64,000 nucleotides of DNA from MTP4 sp052056915 (GTDB taxonomy: Archaea > Halobacteriota > Methanosarcinia > Methanosarcinales > Methanosarcinaceae), in the NCBI RefSeq assembly GCF_052056915.1, contig NZ_CP195119.1, positions 248,001 through 312,000 on the forward strand. Direction: 5' to 3'. Below, one piece after another: positions 56,477 through 64,000 of this stretch. Position numbers and translations under genes: made by a program. A model generated the notes under the pieces. That model worked only from the letters and a program-made list of their open reading frames with translations, was not told where the DNA came from and searched no databases. Position 1 is the first letter of the stretch. Each line of letters starts with the position of its first letter.

Positions 56477-56546
56477 CTTGAAGCTCTTACTTGCATAAAA
56501 ACAGGAGGTAGTTGAGAAATATAGTTTACCTCCATTTTCCCGCAAA
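56477..56546 (-). promoter_or_regulatory. Shared promoter block, copy 2 (DUF4013 gene)
   Basis: On the minus strand AAAATGGAGGTAAACTATAT then TTCTCAACTACC and TTTTTATGCAAGTAAGAGCT then TCAAG, nearly identical to 55129-55197. It lies about 90 bp upstream of ATG 56387. Confidence 0.7.
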
Positions 56547-56699
56547 GTGTGCATAAGAACCGGAATGCAAAACCAGAATGCAAACCATATGTCCGGAGGT
56601 TGTGATGAGATGCTTGATAAGAAACACGGAGGACTGAAATGTATACCGGAACAAACAAAATTGAGGCACATTAAGTTGGGACACCGGAAATCGGGACGA

Positions 56700-56790
56700 G
56701 AAAGTGCATTGAACTGACTAAAAAGGGTAGTTTAATGACTATTGAGTGTGTCAAGCTGACCAAAAAGGATATCCGAATGACTGAATTAAA
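56700..56790. repeat. Degenerate 21-bp repeat array (family A, copy 3)
   Basis: Units such as GAACTGACTAAAAAGGGTAG, AATGACTATTGAGTGTGTCA, GCTGACCAAAAAGGATATCC and GAATGACTGAATTAAATC follow at 20-22 bp. They share the TGACT-AAAAGG-TAT theme of the arrays at 528 and 4130. Confidence 0.5.
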
Positions 56791-56907
56791 TCATTCTGAA
56801 AAAATATGAGGACTAAATCCGGTGTCGGTGCACCGGACAAGCAGAGACAACGAAAATGAATTAGGCCTGATAATGTTTGGCGCAGTTCAAAAGTAGTTTT
56901 TTTAATT

Positions 56908-57105
56908 TCAATAATTTGCCTTATTTTGCCCTTTCCCGAAGAGATAGAAGGCAATTGCGTACAGGACTCCTGAGATGACCGCAGCAATCATCCAGATGGT
57001 CATCAGCATGTTACTGAAGCCCTTTTTCTGTGTGAGGACGTCATAGCTTACCCACAGGAGGGATATAAAGCTGAGGATTCCTAAACTTATAATTAATAAG
57101 GACAA
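56908..57105 (-). CDS. Small PLDc_N-like membrane protein
   Basis: A 65-residue protein with two helices (LIISLGILSFISLLWVSYDV and MLMTIWMIAAVISGVLYAIA) and the ending FYLFGKGQ, like the PLDc_N mini-proteins. The start is TTG 57105: GGAGGT sits six bases before it, while the ATG at 57110 touches the GGAGGT and is followed at once by a stop in its frame. The third copy of the shared promoter block lies about 160-210 bp upstream. Confidence 0.75.
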   Translation of the reverse strand: MSLLIISLGILSFISLLWVSYDVLTQKKGFSNMLMTIWMIAAVISGVLYAIAFYLFGKGQNKANY

Positions 57106-57261
57106 ATCATACCTCCGTTATTACCAAAAATGTTCCTAACATTAGATAAATTATTGCCTCGTGTCCCCTGATAATTCCAGAGCTCATGCTGAGCCGCACT
57201 GCCCTTCCCCGGGAAACTCTTCAGGCATTTCCTTAATGAAAGACGTTTTCTTAAAGAGGAG

Positions 57262-57316
57262 TACTTGTATAAATAAGTAAGGTAGTAAAAAAATATAGTT
57301 TACCTCCACTTTTTTC
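57262..57316 (-). promoter_or_regulatory. Shared promoter block, copy 3 (PLDc_N-like gene)
   Basis: On the minus strand AAAGTGGAGGTAAACTATAT then TTTTTTACTACCTTACTTAT. It matches the core of the copies at 55129 and 56477 but is more diverged outside the TGGAGGTAAACTATATTT core. It also borders the plus-strand gene at 57342, whose own TATA (AAATATATATAAC) lies at about 57318-57330. Confidence 0.6.
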
Positions 57317-57341
57317 AAAAAATATATATAACTCCGGCTTT

Positions 57342-58133
57342 ATGAACGTAGCCATGACCCTCGGGGCGTTTAATGCGACCTTTAGTGAAGAATTCATTAA
57401 TCTCGCCTCGGAAGCTGCAGCATCGACCAGCATACCCGAGCTTATATTCAGCCTTATCACATATTTCCTGATGGCAGCCCTGGCCCTGCAAATCTACCGG
57501 GAGGTCTCAAAGATTTATTCCTTCATGGAGTACGAGGGGCTCAAATATTTCAAAAACGCCTTCCTTTTCTACGGCTTTGCAAACCTTTTCCCGGCTGCAC
57601 TGACTCTTGCTCTCCTGCTGGCAAAATCCTCATCCTCGGCAACCCTGTACCTTCTGGCAGTTGTCCTTCTGCCTTTATTCTTCCTTACCGGATTAAGCTT
57701 CTTGTTTGCCAAAGTAAACCTGCTTTCCTCCATTATCTGGAAACTTGTAGAGGGAATTGTCAGGACAAAGACCCGCAGAACCCTGTTTTTCCTTTCCGTC
57801 ATGCTGCTCGTACTGGTGGATGGGATAGTCTATCTCCTAATCCTTGCAACTGCCGGGAATTATCTTGCCCTGGGGTATAAGGCCCTTATTTTTGTGCTTA
57901 TCCTGCTGCTTATCAGGTCAAACATGCGTTCGGGAGAAGGGACAAAACCCCTTACTCACCCCTACTACCTGGGCCTGATCCTGATCTTTACCCTGAGTTT
58001 CCTGGGTAACTTTTCAATAATAATTGAAAATAACCACGAACTTGTGGGCTATGCCCTGGATTTCCTGACCCTTATCGCCTATGCAATAATTCTCAAAGGA
58101 GTGAAAAAGTGGAGTCGCATTCTTCTGGGATGA
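57342..58133 (+). CDS. Integral membrane protein, seven helices
   Basis: A 263-residue protein with about seven hydrophobic segments (IPELIFSLITYFLMAALALQ, then FPAALTLALLLAK, YLLAVVLLPLFFLTGLSFLF and so on). No known family is recognised. ATG 57342 follows a TATA box at about 57318-57330 so closely that the message may be leaderless or have a very short leader. Its end overlaps the start of a winged-helix gene, so the two form an operon. Confidence 0.75.
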   Translation: MNVAMTLGAFNATFSEEFINLASEAAASTSIPELIFSLITYFLMAALALQIYREVSKIYSFMEYEGLKYFKNAFLFYGFANLFPAALTLALLLAKSSSSATLYLLAVVLLPLFFLTGLSFLFAKVNLLSSIIWKLVEGIVRTKTRRTLFFLSVMLLVLVDGIVYLLILATAGNYLALGYKALIFVLILLLIRSNMRSGEGTKPLTHPYYLGLILIFTLSFLGNFSIIIENNHELVGYALDFLTLIAYAIILKGVKKWSRILLG

Positions 58134-58411
58134 AGCCGTTTCAAAAGCGAAGCCGGCTGGAAATTATCAGGGATATCCTCAAGGTTATCCGCGACTCCAA
58201 CAGCGCCATCAGTCCAACAAAACTTCTGAGGTTTTCCAACCTTTCCTACCAGATGTTTGAGGAATATCTCGGAGAACTTGAAGGCAAAGGGCTGGTCGAA
58301 TTAAAACCATATAAGGGGAAGAGAAAGATCTACTCCCTGACGGAAAAAGGCCGGATGTTCCTGGAAAAATACGAGGACTTCGTGTCTTTTTTAAGGGATT
58401 TTGGGCTGTAA
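58109..58411 (+). CDS. Winged-helix protein (ArnR1-like)
   Basis: A 100-residue DNA-binding type protein: RLEIIRDILKVIRDSNSAIS then PTKLLRFSNLSYQMFEEYLG and GLVELKPYKGKRKIYSLTEK, the helix-turn-helix plus wing of the ArnR1/PadR-like archaeal group. GGAGTGA precedes GTG 58109, supporting that start. An in-frame ATG at 58130 overlaps the preceding stop by four bases (ATGA) and is an alternative. Being coupled to the membrane protein gene, it may sense membrane state and regulate the local cluster. Confidence 0.8.
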   Translation: MESHSSGMKPFQKRSRLEIIRDILKVIRDSNSAISPTKLLRFSNLSYQMFEEYLGELEGKGLVELKPYKGKRKIYSLTEKGRMFLEKYEDFVSFLRDFGL

Positions 58412-58655
58412 ACCATTTTGTTTTCGCTCACTTTACCCCCTTTTTTAGCTTCTCTCTCATGCAGGCCCTCCCGGGCCTTCGGGATTTCATGTGCTTCCGG
58501 CCCTTTCAAGACAAATCAGCCTTGAAAGCCGGAAATCTCCAGGCATGACCCGTCTTCTTCCGGGCAATTCCCGTGAACTTTTCCCCAAGCCATTACAAAA
58601 AGGGTGAAGAAAGGGGTGAAGAGGCAAGCTTATGCCCAATTTATGCCCGATAGGC

Positions 58656-59567
58656 TCATTCAGGGGGTTTGATAAATCTCCCGCTTCTGTATTCCTCAAA
58701 TGCCACTTTCAACTCTTCCTGCGTGTTCATGACTATAGGCCCGTACCAGGCCACGGGTTCCTTGATCGGCTTTCCCGAGACCAGGAGGAACCTTACCCCT
58801 TTTTCTCCTGCTGTCACCTCGATTGAGTCCCCGTCCCCGTACAGGACAAGGTTTTCCTGATCGATCAGGCAGTCTTGCCTGAGGTCGAAGTATTTTGCCC
58901 CTTCCAGCTCGAAGGCATAAGGGTCCCGTTCCTCATCGAAATACCCCGCTCCGTCTATCACGTATGCGAACATGGTATAACCCGGGACGGCCATGTGGGT
59001 GAATGTTGCATACCCCGGAACTGTCACGTCCACATATACAGGATCGGTTACGATTCCCTTAATCGGTCCTTCAACCCCGTTTACAGCCCCGCAGATAATT
59101 CTCATCTTTATGCCTTTTTCCAGGAAAAGCTCGGGAATCTGGCTGCTTTTGATCTCCTGGTAGCGTGGGTCCATCATTTTATGGGAAGCAGGAAGGTTTG
59201 CCCAGAGCTGGAAACCCCACATAAGCCCGCTTTTCTCCCCTTTTGGCATTTCCTGGTGGACAATCCCGCTCCCGGCAGTCATCCACTGCACGTCCCCTGC
59301 CTCAATCACGCCGCTGTTCCCCATGCTGTCCCCGTGATCGACCTCCCCGTGCAGGACATAGGTAATAGTCTCGATTCCCCGGTGCGGGTGCCAGGGAAAA
59401 CCCATAATATACTCTTCCGGGTACTCCGAATGGAAATCATCCAGAAGCAGAAACGGATCAAGCTCCGGGACCTGGTGGAACCCGAAAGCCCGCTTTAAAT
59501 GAACTCCCGCACCCTCAATAGTTGGCATACTTTTCATGATTTTCTTAATTTTCCTGACCTTACCCAA
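58656..59567 (-). CDS. Pirin family protein
   Basis: A 303-residue bicupin. The N-terminal cupin has the pirin metal motif in GFPWHPHRGIETITYVLHGE and HGDSMGNSG, followed by GAGDVQWMTAGSGIVHQEMP-type sequence. The C-terminal cupin lacks metal ligands. Members act as redox-sensitive regulators or quercetinases; the archaeal role is unknown. The start is TTG 59567: GGGGGA lies about seven bases upstream. The ATG at 59537 has no binding site. Confidence 0.92.
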   Translation of the reverse strand: MGKVRKIKKIMKSMPTIEGAGVHLKRAFGFHQVPELDPFLLLDDFHSEYPEEYIMGFPWHPHRGIETITYVLHGEVDHGDSMGNSGVIEAGDVQWMTAGSGIVHQEMPKGEKSGLMWGFQLWANLPASHKMMDPRYQEIKSSQIPELFLEKGIKMRIICGAVNGVEGPIKGIVTDPVYVDVTVPGYATFTHMAVPGYTMFAYVIDGAGYFDEERDPYAFELEGAKYFDLRQDCLIDQENLVLYGDGDSIEVTAGEKGVRFLLVSGKPIKEPVAWYGPIVMNTQEELKVAFEEYRSGRFIKPPE

Positions 59568-60096
59568 TCTAATTCCCCCTCTGTAGATAGTGGTTCGGAA
59601 ATGTTATTCTGAAATGTTATTCAAAAATGTTGTAAATCAATAAATACGTCCGCTTGATAAGATCAGTCCGCTTGAGCGAAGCGAAACGGACCGCGCACTG
59701 CAGAGTCGCAACTCTGCTGGCGCAACTCTGCTGGTGCAACTCGGCTGGCTTAACTATACCGAAACGGATCTCGTACTCCCCAGTATAGAATTATCCGGTG
59801 TCGTGATATAAATTTTTGCTGGCTAATAGTCGAGAAGTGAATTGCTGCAGGTAAATCGTTGAAGGTCTGAAAAGTATTATTATGTCCTTCTATTTATAAT
59901 TCCCCAACGATTGAAAAAAATTATATAGTCCCCTTTTCAAACAAGTATATTGAAGTTCATGCAGGTTTGCGAAAAACATCCTATGCCTAAAAAAAGTCCG
60001 GACTATAATATGGGAGCTTTCCTCAGCTCATTCAACTTCATCCTTTGGGATTTCCTTCGATTATACTGAAGAAACTGAGAAAATAAGTGATATATC
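59568..60096. other. Non-coding interval with family B element
   Basis: Apart from the element at 59650-59757, no gene is supported here. AATTATATAGTCC at about 59930 is a TATA candidate for the following gene. Confidence 0.4.
59650..59757. other. Family B structured element, second copy
   Basis: GTCCGCTTGAGCGAAGCGAA then ACGGACCGCG contains the stem GTCCG/CGGAC (59666-59670 with 59687-59691). It is followed by GCAACTCTGCTGGC-type words repeated three times (about 59710-59750). The core CTTGAG-GCGAAGCGA-GGACCGCG is shared with 783-820. A partial GTCCGCTTGA also precedes it. Confidence 0.55.
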
Positions 60097-60786
60097 ATGG
60101 GTATTTTTTCCAAAAGTGCAAGTTCCGAGCTAAAGGTATTCCTGGAAACCGAAGACCTTGATGACCTTGTAAAAGCAAGAGAGAGAGTTCAGCACCTGGA
60201 CGAAAACGACATAAAGAAAATCCGTTCGGTGCTGGAAAAGTGGGATAAGCCCCAGGCGGTCTCCAATCTCCTTTTCCATCCCTCTTTGATACCCGAAGAC
60301 ATCAGGTTCAGCTCCCTTCTTAAAGGGCTGGAAGAAAGAGAAAATCTCTACGACCTCCTTGCCTCAATAGTAGGTTTGCAGGGGATGGAAGGCGAATTTT
60401 CCGAGGAAGAAAGGAATATCATCAAAGAACATTTGATTGCAGTTCTCGAGATTACCGGAGGAGTTCTTGCAGCCAGAGCTTCCGTTACGGTCCGCAATTT
60501 CCTTTCAGCCGGGGATGCCAGCAGGATGTTCAAATTCCTCTCCCATATTGAAGAGGCTGTAAGGCTCAATATTCTGTCCTGGCTGATCGAAGCCCTGGAG
60601 GAAACGGACGTAAAAACATTTGCTTCAATGCTTCAAAACAGCGAAGTCCCTAAAGACAAAAGGGCTGAAGCAATCGAAAAATTCAGGGAACACATCCGGA
60701 AAAAAGAAGCGGGAGAATCAGATTTTTCTACACTGCCCCTTTATGCATATATCCCCAATTTAAATGAAGTTTTAAAGAGGGCCTGA
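60097..60786 (+). CDS. Hypothetical all-helical (HEAT-like) protein
   Basis: A 229-residue soluble protein made of helical pairs (LKVFLETEDLDDLVKARERV, DIKKIRSVLEKWDKPQAVSN, ASVTVRNFLSAGDASRMFKF), reminiscent of HEAT or armadillo repeats. No catalytic motif is seen. It is transcribed alone on the plus strand, upstream of the DUF2121 gene. No family is recognised. Confidence 0.7.
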   Translation: MGIFSKSASSELKVFLETEDLDDLVKARERVQHLDENDIKKIRSVLEKWDKPQAVSNLLFHPSLIPEDIRFSSLLKGLEERENLYDLLASIVGLQGMEGEFSEEERNIIKEHLIAVLEITGGVLAARASVTVRNFLSAGDASRMFKFLSHIEEAVRLNILSWLIEALEETDVKTFASMLQNSEVPKDKRAEAIEKFREHIRKKEAGESDFSTLPLYAYIPNLNEVLKRA

Positions 60787-60809
60787 TTATCTTTATTCAC
60801 GAAGCTCCT

Positions 60810-60868
60810 CGTTCCTTTTTAATTTCGTTCCTTTTTAATTTCGTTTCTATTTAATTTCGTTTCTTTCC
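60810..60868. repeat. 16-bp tandem repeat
   Basis: CGTTCCTTTTTAATTT at 60810-60825 and 60826-60841, CGTTTCTATTTAATTT at 60842-60857 and a partial copy after it. Confidence 0.85.
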
Positions 60869-61035
60869 TGAAATAGAACATCAATCTCATTCAGGTGTCT
60901 TCAGTTTCTCCATTTCAAATCATTTAGAATCCTTTCGAATTGTATTTAATTCAGAAAGAAACTACTCCAATAAGGATAGCACTAAATACGGGAATTTCCG
61001 TATTTGCATAAAAAACCTAAGGAAGATTCGGTAAT

Positions 61036-61617
61036 ATGAGCCTTGTAATCGCTTTCATCGGAAAAAACGGCGCTGTAATGGCCGGGGACATGCGGGAAAT
61101 AACGTTTGAGGGGGAGAAAGAAAACCGGGAAAAGCTCGAAAAAGAGCTATACAGCGGCGCAATTATTTCGGACTCTGAGCTGGAGAAAAAAGCTGAAGAG
61201 CTCGGAGTCAAAATAACGCTCAGGGACGACAAGAACAAGATCGAGGAACGGGAAGGCGTCCTGGTGGGAGAAGTCTCTTCAGTTGAAGGAGGCGTTGTCC
61301 GGAAACGGAGGCTCTACGTTTCGGCAGGAAATTATGCGATTGCTGAAGTCGAGGGTTCGGAAATCAGGGTGACTGCCCAGGGAAAAGGCAGCAACTTCAT
61401 AGCCTTCGGAAACGACACGACAAAAGCAATAGCCAACAAATGTTTCAAGGACAACTGGAAAAAAGGAAACCTTCAGCTTGCGGTAAAAATCATAATGCTT
61501 GCCATGGAAACCGCGGCAAAAAAGACGGCTTCCGTTAGCAAAAAGTACATGCTGCTCCAGACAGCGTCGAACGTTGACGTATCAGGAGTTGTCGAAAAGG
61601 ATCTGAGTGAACCTTAA
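61036..61617 (+). CDS. DUF2121 family protein (Ntn-hydrolase-like)
   Basis: A 193-residue protein of the methanogen-specific DUF2121 family (SLVIAFIGKNGAVMAGDMRE start; NSNFIAFG-type GSNFIAFGNDTTKAI; AAKKTASVSKKYML). The opening beta strands with GAVMAGD resemble proteasome-like folds, although no nucleophile at position one is obvious. The role is unknown. ATG 61036 is the only sensible start. It converges with the adenine deaminase gene. Confidence 0.85.
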   Translation: MSLVIAFIGKNGAVMAGDMREITFEGEKENREKLEKELYSGAIISDSELEKKAEELGVKITLRDDKNKIEEREGVLVGEVSSVEGGVVRKRRLYVSAGNYAIAEVEGSEIRVTAQGKGSNFIAFGNDTTKAIANKCFKDNWKKGNLQLAVKIIMLAMETAAKKTASVSKKYMLLQTASNVDVSGVVEKDLSEP

Positions 61618-61729
61618 GTGTTAAATGAATAAAAAGGAGTTCGGGAATCCGGAAAACCCCGGATAACCCCAAAAGTACGATTATAGTACGCTTGATATTT
61701 ACTCACTCTTTTACAAAGAGGTAGATTAC

Positions 61730-63382
61730 TCATTCTTTTACAAAAAGGTCGACAAATTCGAATTTTGTTACATCGAACAACCCTTTGTCCCCAAGTTTCA
61801 GTTCTGGAATCACAAGGAGGGACATGAAGGAGAGGGTCATGAAGGGCGACTTCAGCGAGGTGCCGAGCTCCTGGGCTTCGGCATTCAGCAGCTGGTATTT
61901 TGCTGCCACTTCTTTCCCGTCCCTCGTACTCATAAGGCCTGCAACTTCCAGCGGGAGGTCCAGTAGTTTTTCTTCACTTCCCACGACTATTCCGCCTTTG
62001 TTTTCAACCAGCCTGTTAACGGCTGCAACTATGTCCCCGTCAGTTGCACCCACCGCAATGATGTTGTGGCTGTCATGGGCGATGCTGCTTGCTATGGCTC
62101 CTTTTTTCAAGCCTATATTCTTTATGAAACCGACCTGTGCAGGGTCGTCCCCATACCTGCTCAGGACTACCATCTTCAGGATGTCCCGGTCAGGGTCCGA
62201 AACCAGGCTGCCGTTTTCCACCTTCGGAATGGCAGCTTCCTGGCCTGTTACAAGCTCCCCGTCCTCGGCAACGATCACCCTGATTTTCCGGTTTACCTTG
62301 TTTTCTTCTCCTGGCTGCACAGCCAGTTTAACGTCCTCAGCCGTGATTTTGTTCCTGTTAAAGACGTTTTTTGCAGGGCTTTCTGCAGCCTGGAATAGGA
62401 CCTTCCCGTTTTCGTAAACACATTCCCCGTCAATCCAGGTGTTCAGCACGTTGAACGCTTCAAGGTCATCCACTATAATAAAATCTGCAGGGTCGCCTTC
62501 CCGAAGCAGCCCGACATTAAGCCCGTAATGTTCCACAGGGTTCAGCACCGCTGCCCGGAGCAGGTTGTAGATGTCGAGCCCCTTCTCCTGCCCGCGCCTG
62601 ACCAGCTTATCGATGTGCCCTTCGTAAATCAGGGTGTCCGGGTGGGAGTCGTCGGTGCAGAGCATGACCGATTCGGGATACTCGTCGATCAGCCTGTACA
62701 GGGCCTCGAAGTTCCTGGCAGAACTCCCTTCCCGGATCAGCACCTTCATCCCGAGCCTGATTTTCTCAAGCGCCTCTTCGTAAGTGAAACATTCGTGGTC
62801 CGTGGAAATGCCTGCCCCCACATATTTTTCCAGGTCGGCTCCCATCAGCCCCGGAGCGTGCCCGTCTATGAGTTTTCCGTACTTCTTTGCCGATTCCAGT
62901 TTGGCAAGCACGTCGGGAAACCCATTGATTACCCCGGGAAAGTTCATCATCTCGGAAAGGTAGTGCAGGTCGTCTCTTGCAAGTAGCCGGTCAACAGCCT
63001 CCGGGTCCAGGACAGCCCCTGCAGACTCGAAAGGTGTGGCAGGTACGCAGGAAGGAACCCCGAAACAGACCTTAAGGGGGGCTTTTTTGGCATCCTCGAT
63101 CATGTAATTGATCCCTTCAACCCCCATCACGTTTGCAATCTCGTGGGGGTCGCTAACCACCGCAACCGTTCCCCGGGCAACAGCCATCCGCGCAAAAACC
63201 GAAGGCACGGTCATGGAACTTTCGATATGCACATGCGCATCGACCAGCCCGGGCAGGATATACTGCTCACTGTCATGATCCTTTTCTTCCACACGCAGGA
63301 CTTTTCCGTTTTCAACGGTAAGCTCGCCTTTGAACTGCCGCCTGTCAATAACGTCAACAATGATTCCCTGGAACGTTTTCAT
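61730..63382 (-). CDS. ade: Adenine deaminase
   Basis: A 550-residue amidohydrolase that converts adenine to hypoxanthine and ammonia in purine salvage. The length matches the ade/adeC family. Metal-binding motifs are LVDAHVHIESS, DPHEIANV, DGHAPGLMG, STDHECFTYE and CTDDSHPD. The C-terminal domain has SSIAHDSHNIIAVG and GGIVV, typical of this family. ATG 63382 is the start. It is transcribed alone, and the divergent neighbour is phosphoserine aminotransferase. Confidence 0.96.
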   Translation of the reverse strand: MKTFQGIIVDVIDRRQFKGELTVENGKVLRVEEKDHDSEQYILPGLVDAHVHIESSMTVPSVFARMAVARGTVAVVSDPHEIANVMGVEGINYMIEDAKKAPLKVCFGVPSCVPATPFESAGAVLDPEAVDRLLARDDLHYLSEMMNFPGVINGFPDVLAKLESAKKYGKLIDGHAPGLMGADLEKYVGAGISTDHECFTYEEALEKIRLGMKVLIREGSSARNFEALYRLIDEYPESVMLCTDDSHPDTLIYEGHIDKLVRRGQEKGLDIYNLLRAAVLNPVEHYGLNVGLLREGDPADFIIVDDLEAFNVLNTWIDGECVYENGKVLFQAAESPAKNVFNRNKITAEDVKLAVQPGEENKVNRKIRVIVAEDGELVTGQEAAIPKVENGSLVSDPDRDILKMVVLSRYGDDPAQVGFIKNIGLKKGAIASSIAHDSHNIIAVGATDGDIVAAVNRLVENKGGIVVGSEEKLLDLPLEVAGLMSTRDGKEVAAKYQLLNAEAQELGTSLKSPFMTLSFMSLLVIPELKLGDKGLFDVTKFEFVDLFVKE

Positions 63383-63697
63383 TGGGGTTTATTTCGCCCC
63401 AACAATGTATAAATTTTTCCAAAAAACCAGTATTAGGAACTTGGAGAAAAAGAATAAAAAAGGAAGATACAGGTTAATTGGTCGATTACCTTTCATCAAA
63501 TGCGAAAAACTATAGAAATATATAGGCACTTTTTTGTTAGCCACGAACATCGGTTTTGACCATCTAAAAGTAGCACGAAAAGATAAATAAAAGGTACACT
63601 GTTAAGTCTTCGAGGATGGCTACAATTACATGTTCGCCTGTTACTGGAAAATTTCTTATCCCCTAAGACATAACAGTACCAAAAAGGAAAAGATAAA
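63383..63697. other. Divergent promoter region of ade and serC
   Basis: AT-rich and non-coding, with ATAGAAATATATAGGCACTT at about 63513-63532 as one TATA candidate. Nothing else is recognised. Confidence 0.4.
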
Positions 63698-64000
63698 ATG
63701 AAACCAACACGAGTTCCTAATAATCCTTGTTTTTCTTCTGGGCCTTGTGCCAAACATCCAGGTTATTCTGTTGAAGAGCTGAAGGATACACCTTTTGGCC
63801 GGTCACACCGGAGCAAACCTGGCAAGGAAAAATTAGCTGAAGCAATTAAAAGAACAAGAGATATGCTCGGACTTCCTGATGATTATCTCGTAGGTATTGT
63901 ACCGGCTTCCGATACAGGCGCTTTTGAAATGTGCTTGTGGTCCATGCTGGGGTGCCGCGGGGTTGATGTTCTGGTATGGGAATCTTTCAGTAAAGGATGG
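63698..64000 (+). CDS. serC: Phosphoserine aminotransferase, N-terminal part
   Basis: The first 101 residues of an archaeal-type phosphoserine transaminase (serine biosynthesis, PLP-dependent, cytoplasmic). PNNPCFSSGPCAKHPGYSVE then FGRSHRSKPGKEKLAEAIKR and VGIVPASDTGAFEMCLWSML match this branch, which differs from the common SerC. The gene runs off the window. ATG 63698 follows AAAGGAAAAGAT. Its neighbour, adenine deaminase, is divergent. Confidence 0.9.
   Translation, partial: MKPTRVPNNPCFSSGPCAKHPGYSVEELKDTPFGRSHRSKPGKEKLAEAIKRTRDMLGLPDDYLVGIVPASDTGAFEMCLWSMLGCRGVDVLVWESFSKGW

Noticed and set aside
61785..62417. A 210-codon plus-strand frame
   Set aside because: It is antisense to adenine deaminase and has Ser/Pro/Thr-rich composition typical of shadow frames.

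Overview
The window looks like the chromosome of a Methanosarcina-type methanogenic archaeon. Supporting this are archaeal lipid biosynthesis (geranylgeranyl reductase), methanogen families (DUF2121, DUF2551, DUF2173, FilR1-type regulators), HisKA_2 sensor kinases with single-domain receivers, tRNAs without encoded CCA, archaeal BRE/TATA promoters, GGAGGT-type ribosome binding sites, and long AT-rich intergenic regions with short repeats. Species was not determined.

Layout. 0-5 kb: end of a geranylgeranyl reductase, a microtubule-tyrosine-carboxypeptidase-like protease, glutamate dehydrogenase and a rubredoxin. 5-11 kb: a FilR1-type regulator, a Cache/HAMP/PAS sensor kinase with its receiver, and a second, paralogous receiver. 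11-15 kb: a membrane J-protein, a DUF2157/GDYXXLXY membrane pair and a polyphosphate:AMP phosphotransferase. 15.1-17.2 kb: an AT-rich gene desert. 17-26 kb: small methanogen proteins, tRNA-Gln(CTG), a CDGSH protein, a bacterial-looking catalase-peroxidase, an ISL3-like MITE, a decayed CxxCH gene, an MBL hydrolase and tRNA-Leu(TAA). 26.5-39.7 kb: an accessory zone with many remnants (truncated DUF4386, cut trypsin-like fragment, tnpB fragment, broken M23 peptidase), a cytosine deaminase, a zincin-like protein, a DUF998 gene carrying an in-frame MITE, a NERD-UvrD helicase, a TPR protein, and a 76-bp-period satellite bounded by inverted repeats. 40-51 kb: DUF2173, a toast-rack lipoprotein, a PAS-GAF-PAS kinase, rubrerythrin, an EndoIII-like glycosylase, an Acg-like nitroreductase, a small membrane operon and a second FilR1-type regulator. 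51.6-58.4 kb: an ABC exporter operon (ATPase, CARDB-like surface protein, MacB-like permease) followed by small membrane proteins, three of whose transcription units share nearly the same promoter block. 58.6-64 kb: pirin, a helical protein, DUF2121, adenine deaminase and the start of phosphoserine aminotransferase.

Themes. Redox and oxidative stress genes recur (rubredoxin, rubrerythrin, KatG, CDGSH, nitroreductase, pirin). Sensing relies on soluble receivers and two related kinases. The 51.6-58.4 kb cluster looks like a co-regulated envelope module. Most intergenic regions of more than about 400 bp carry their own short tandem repeat, and several dispersed repeat families recur within the window. 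All function calls rest on reading the translated sequence. No database search was run.
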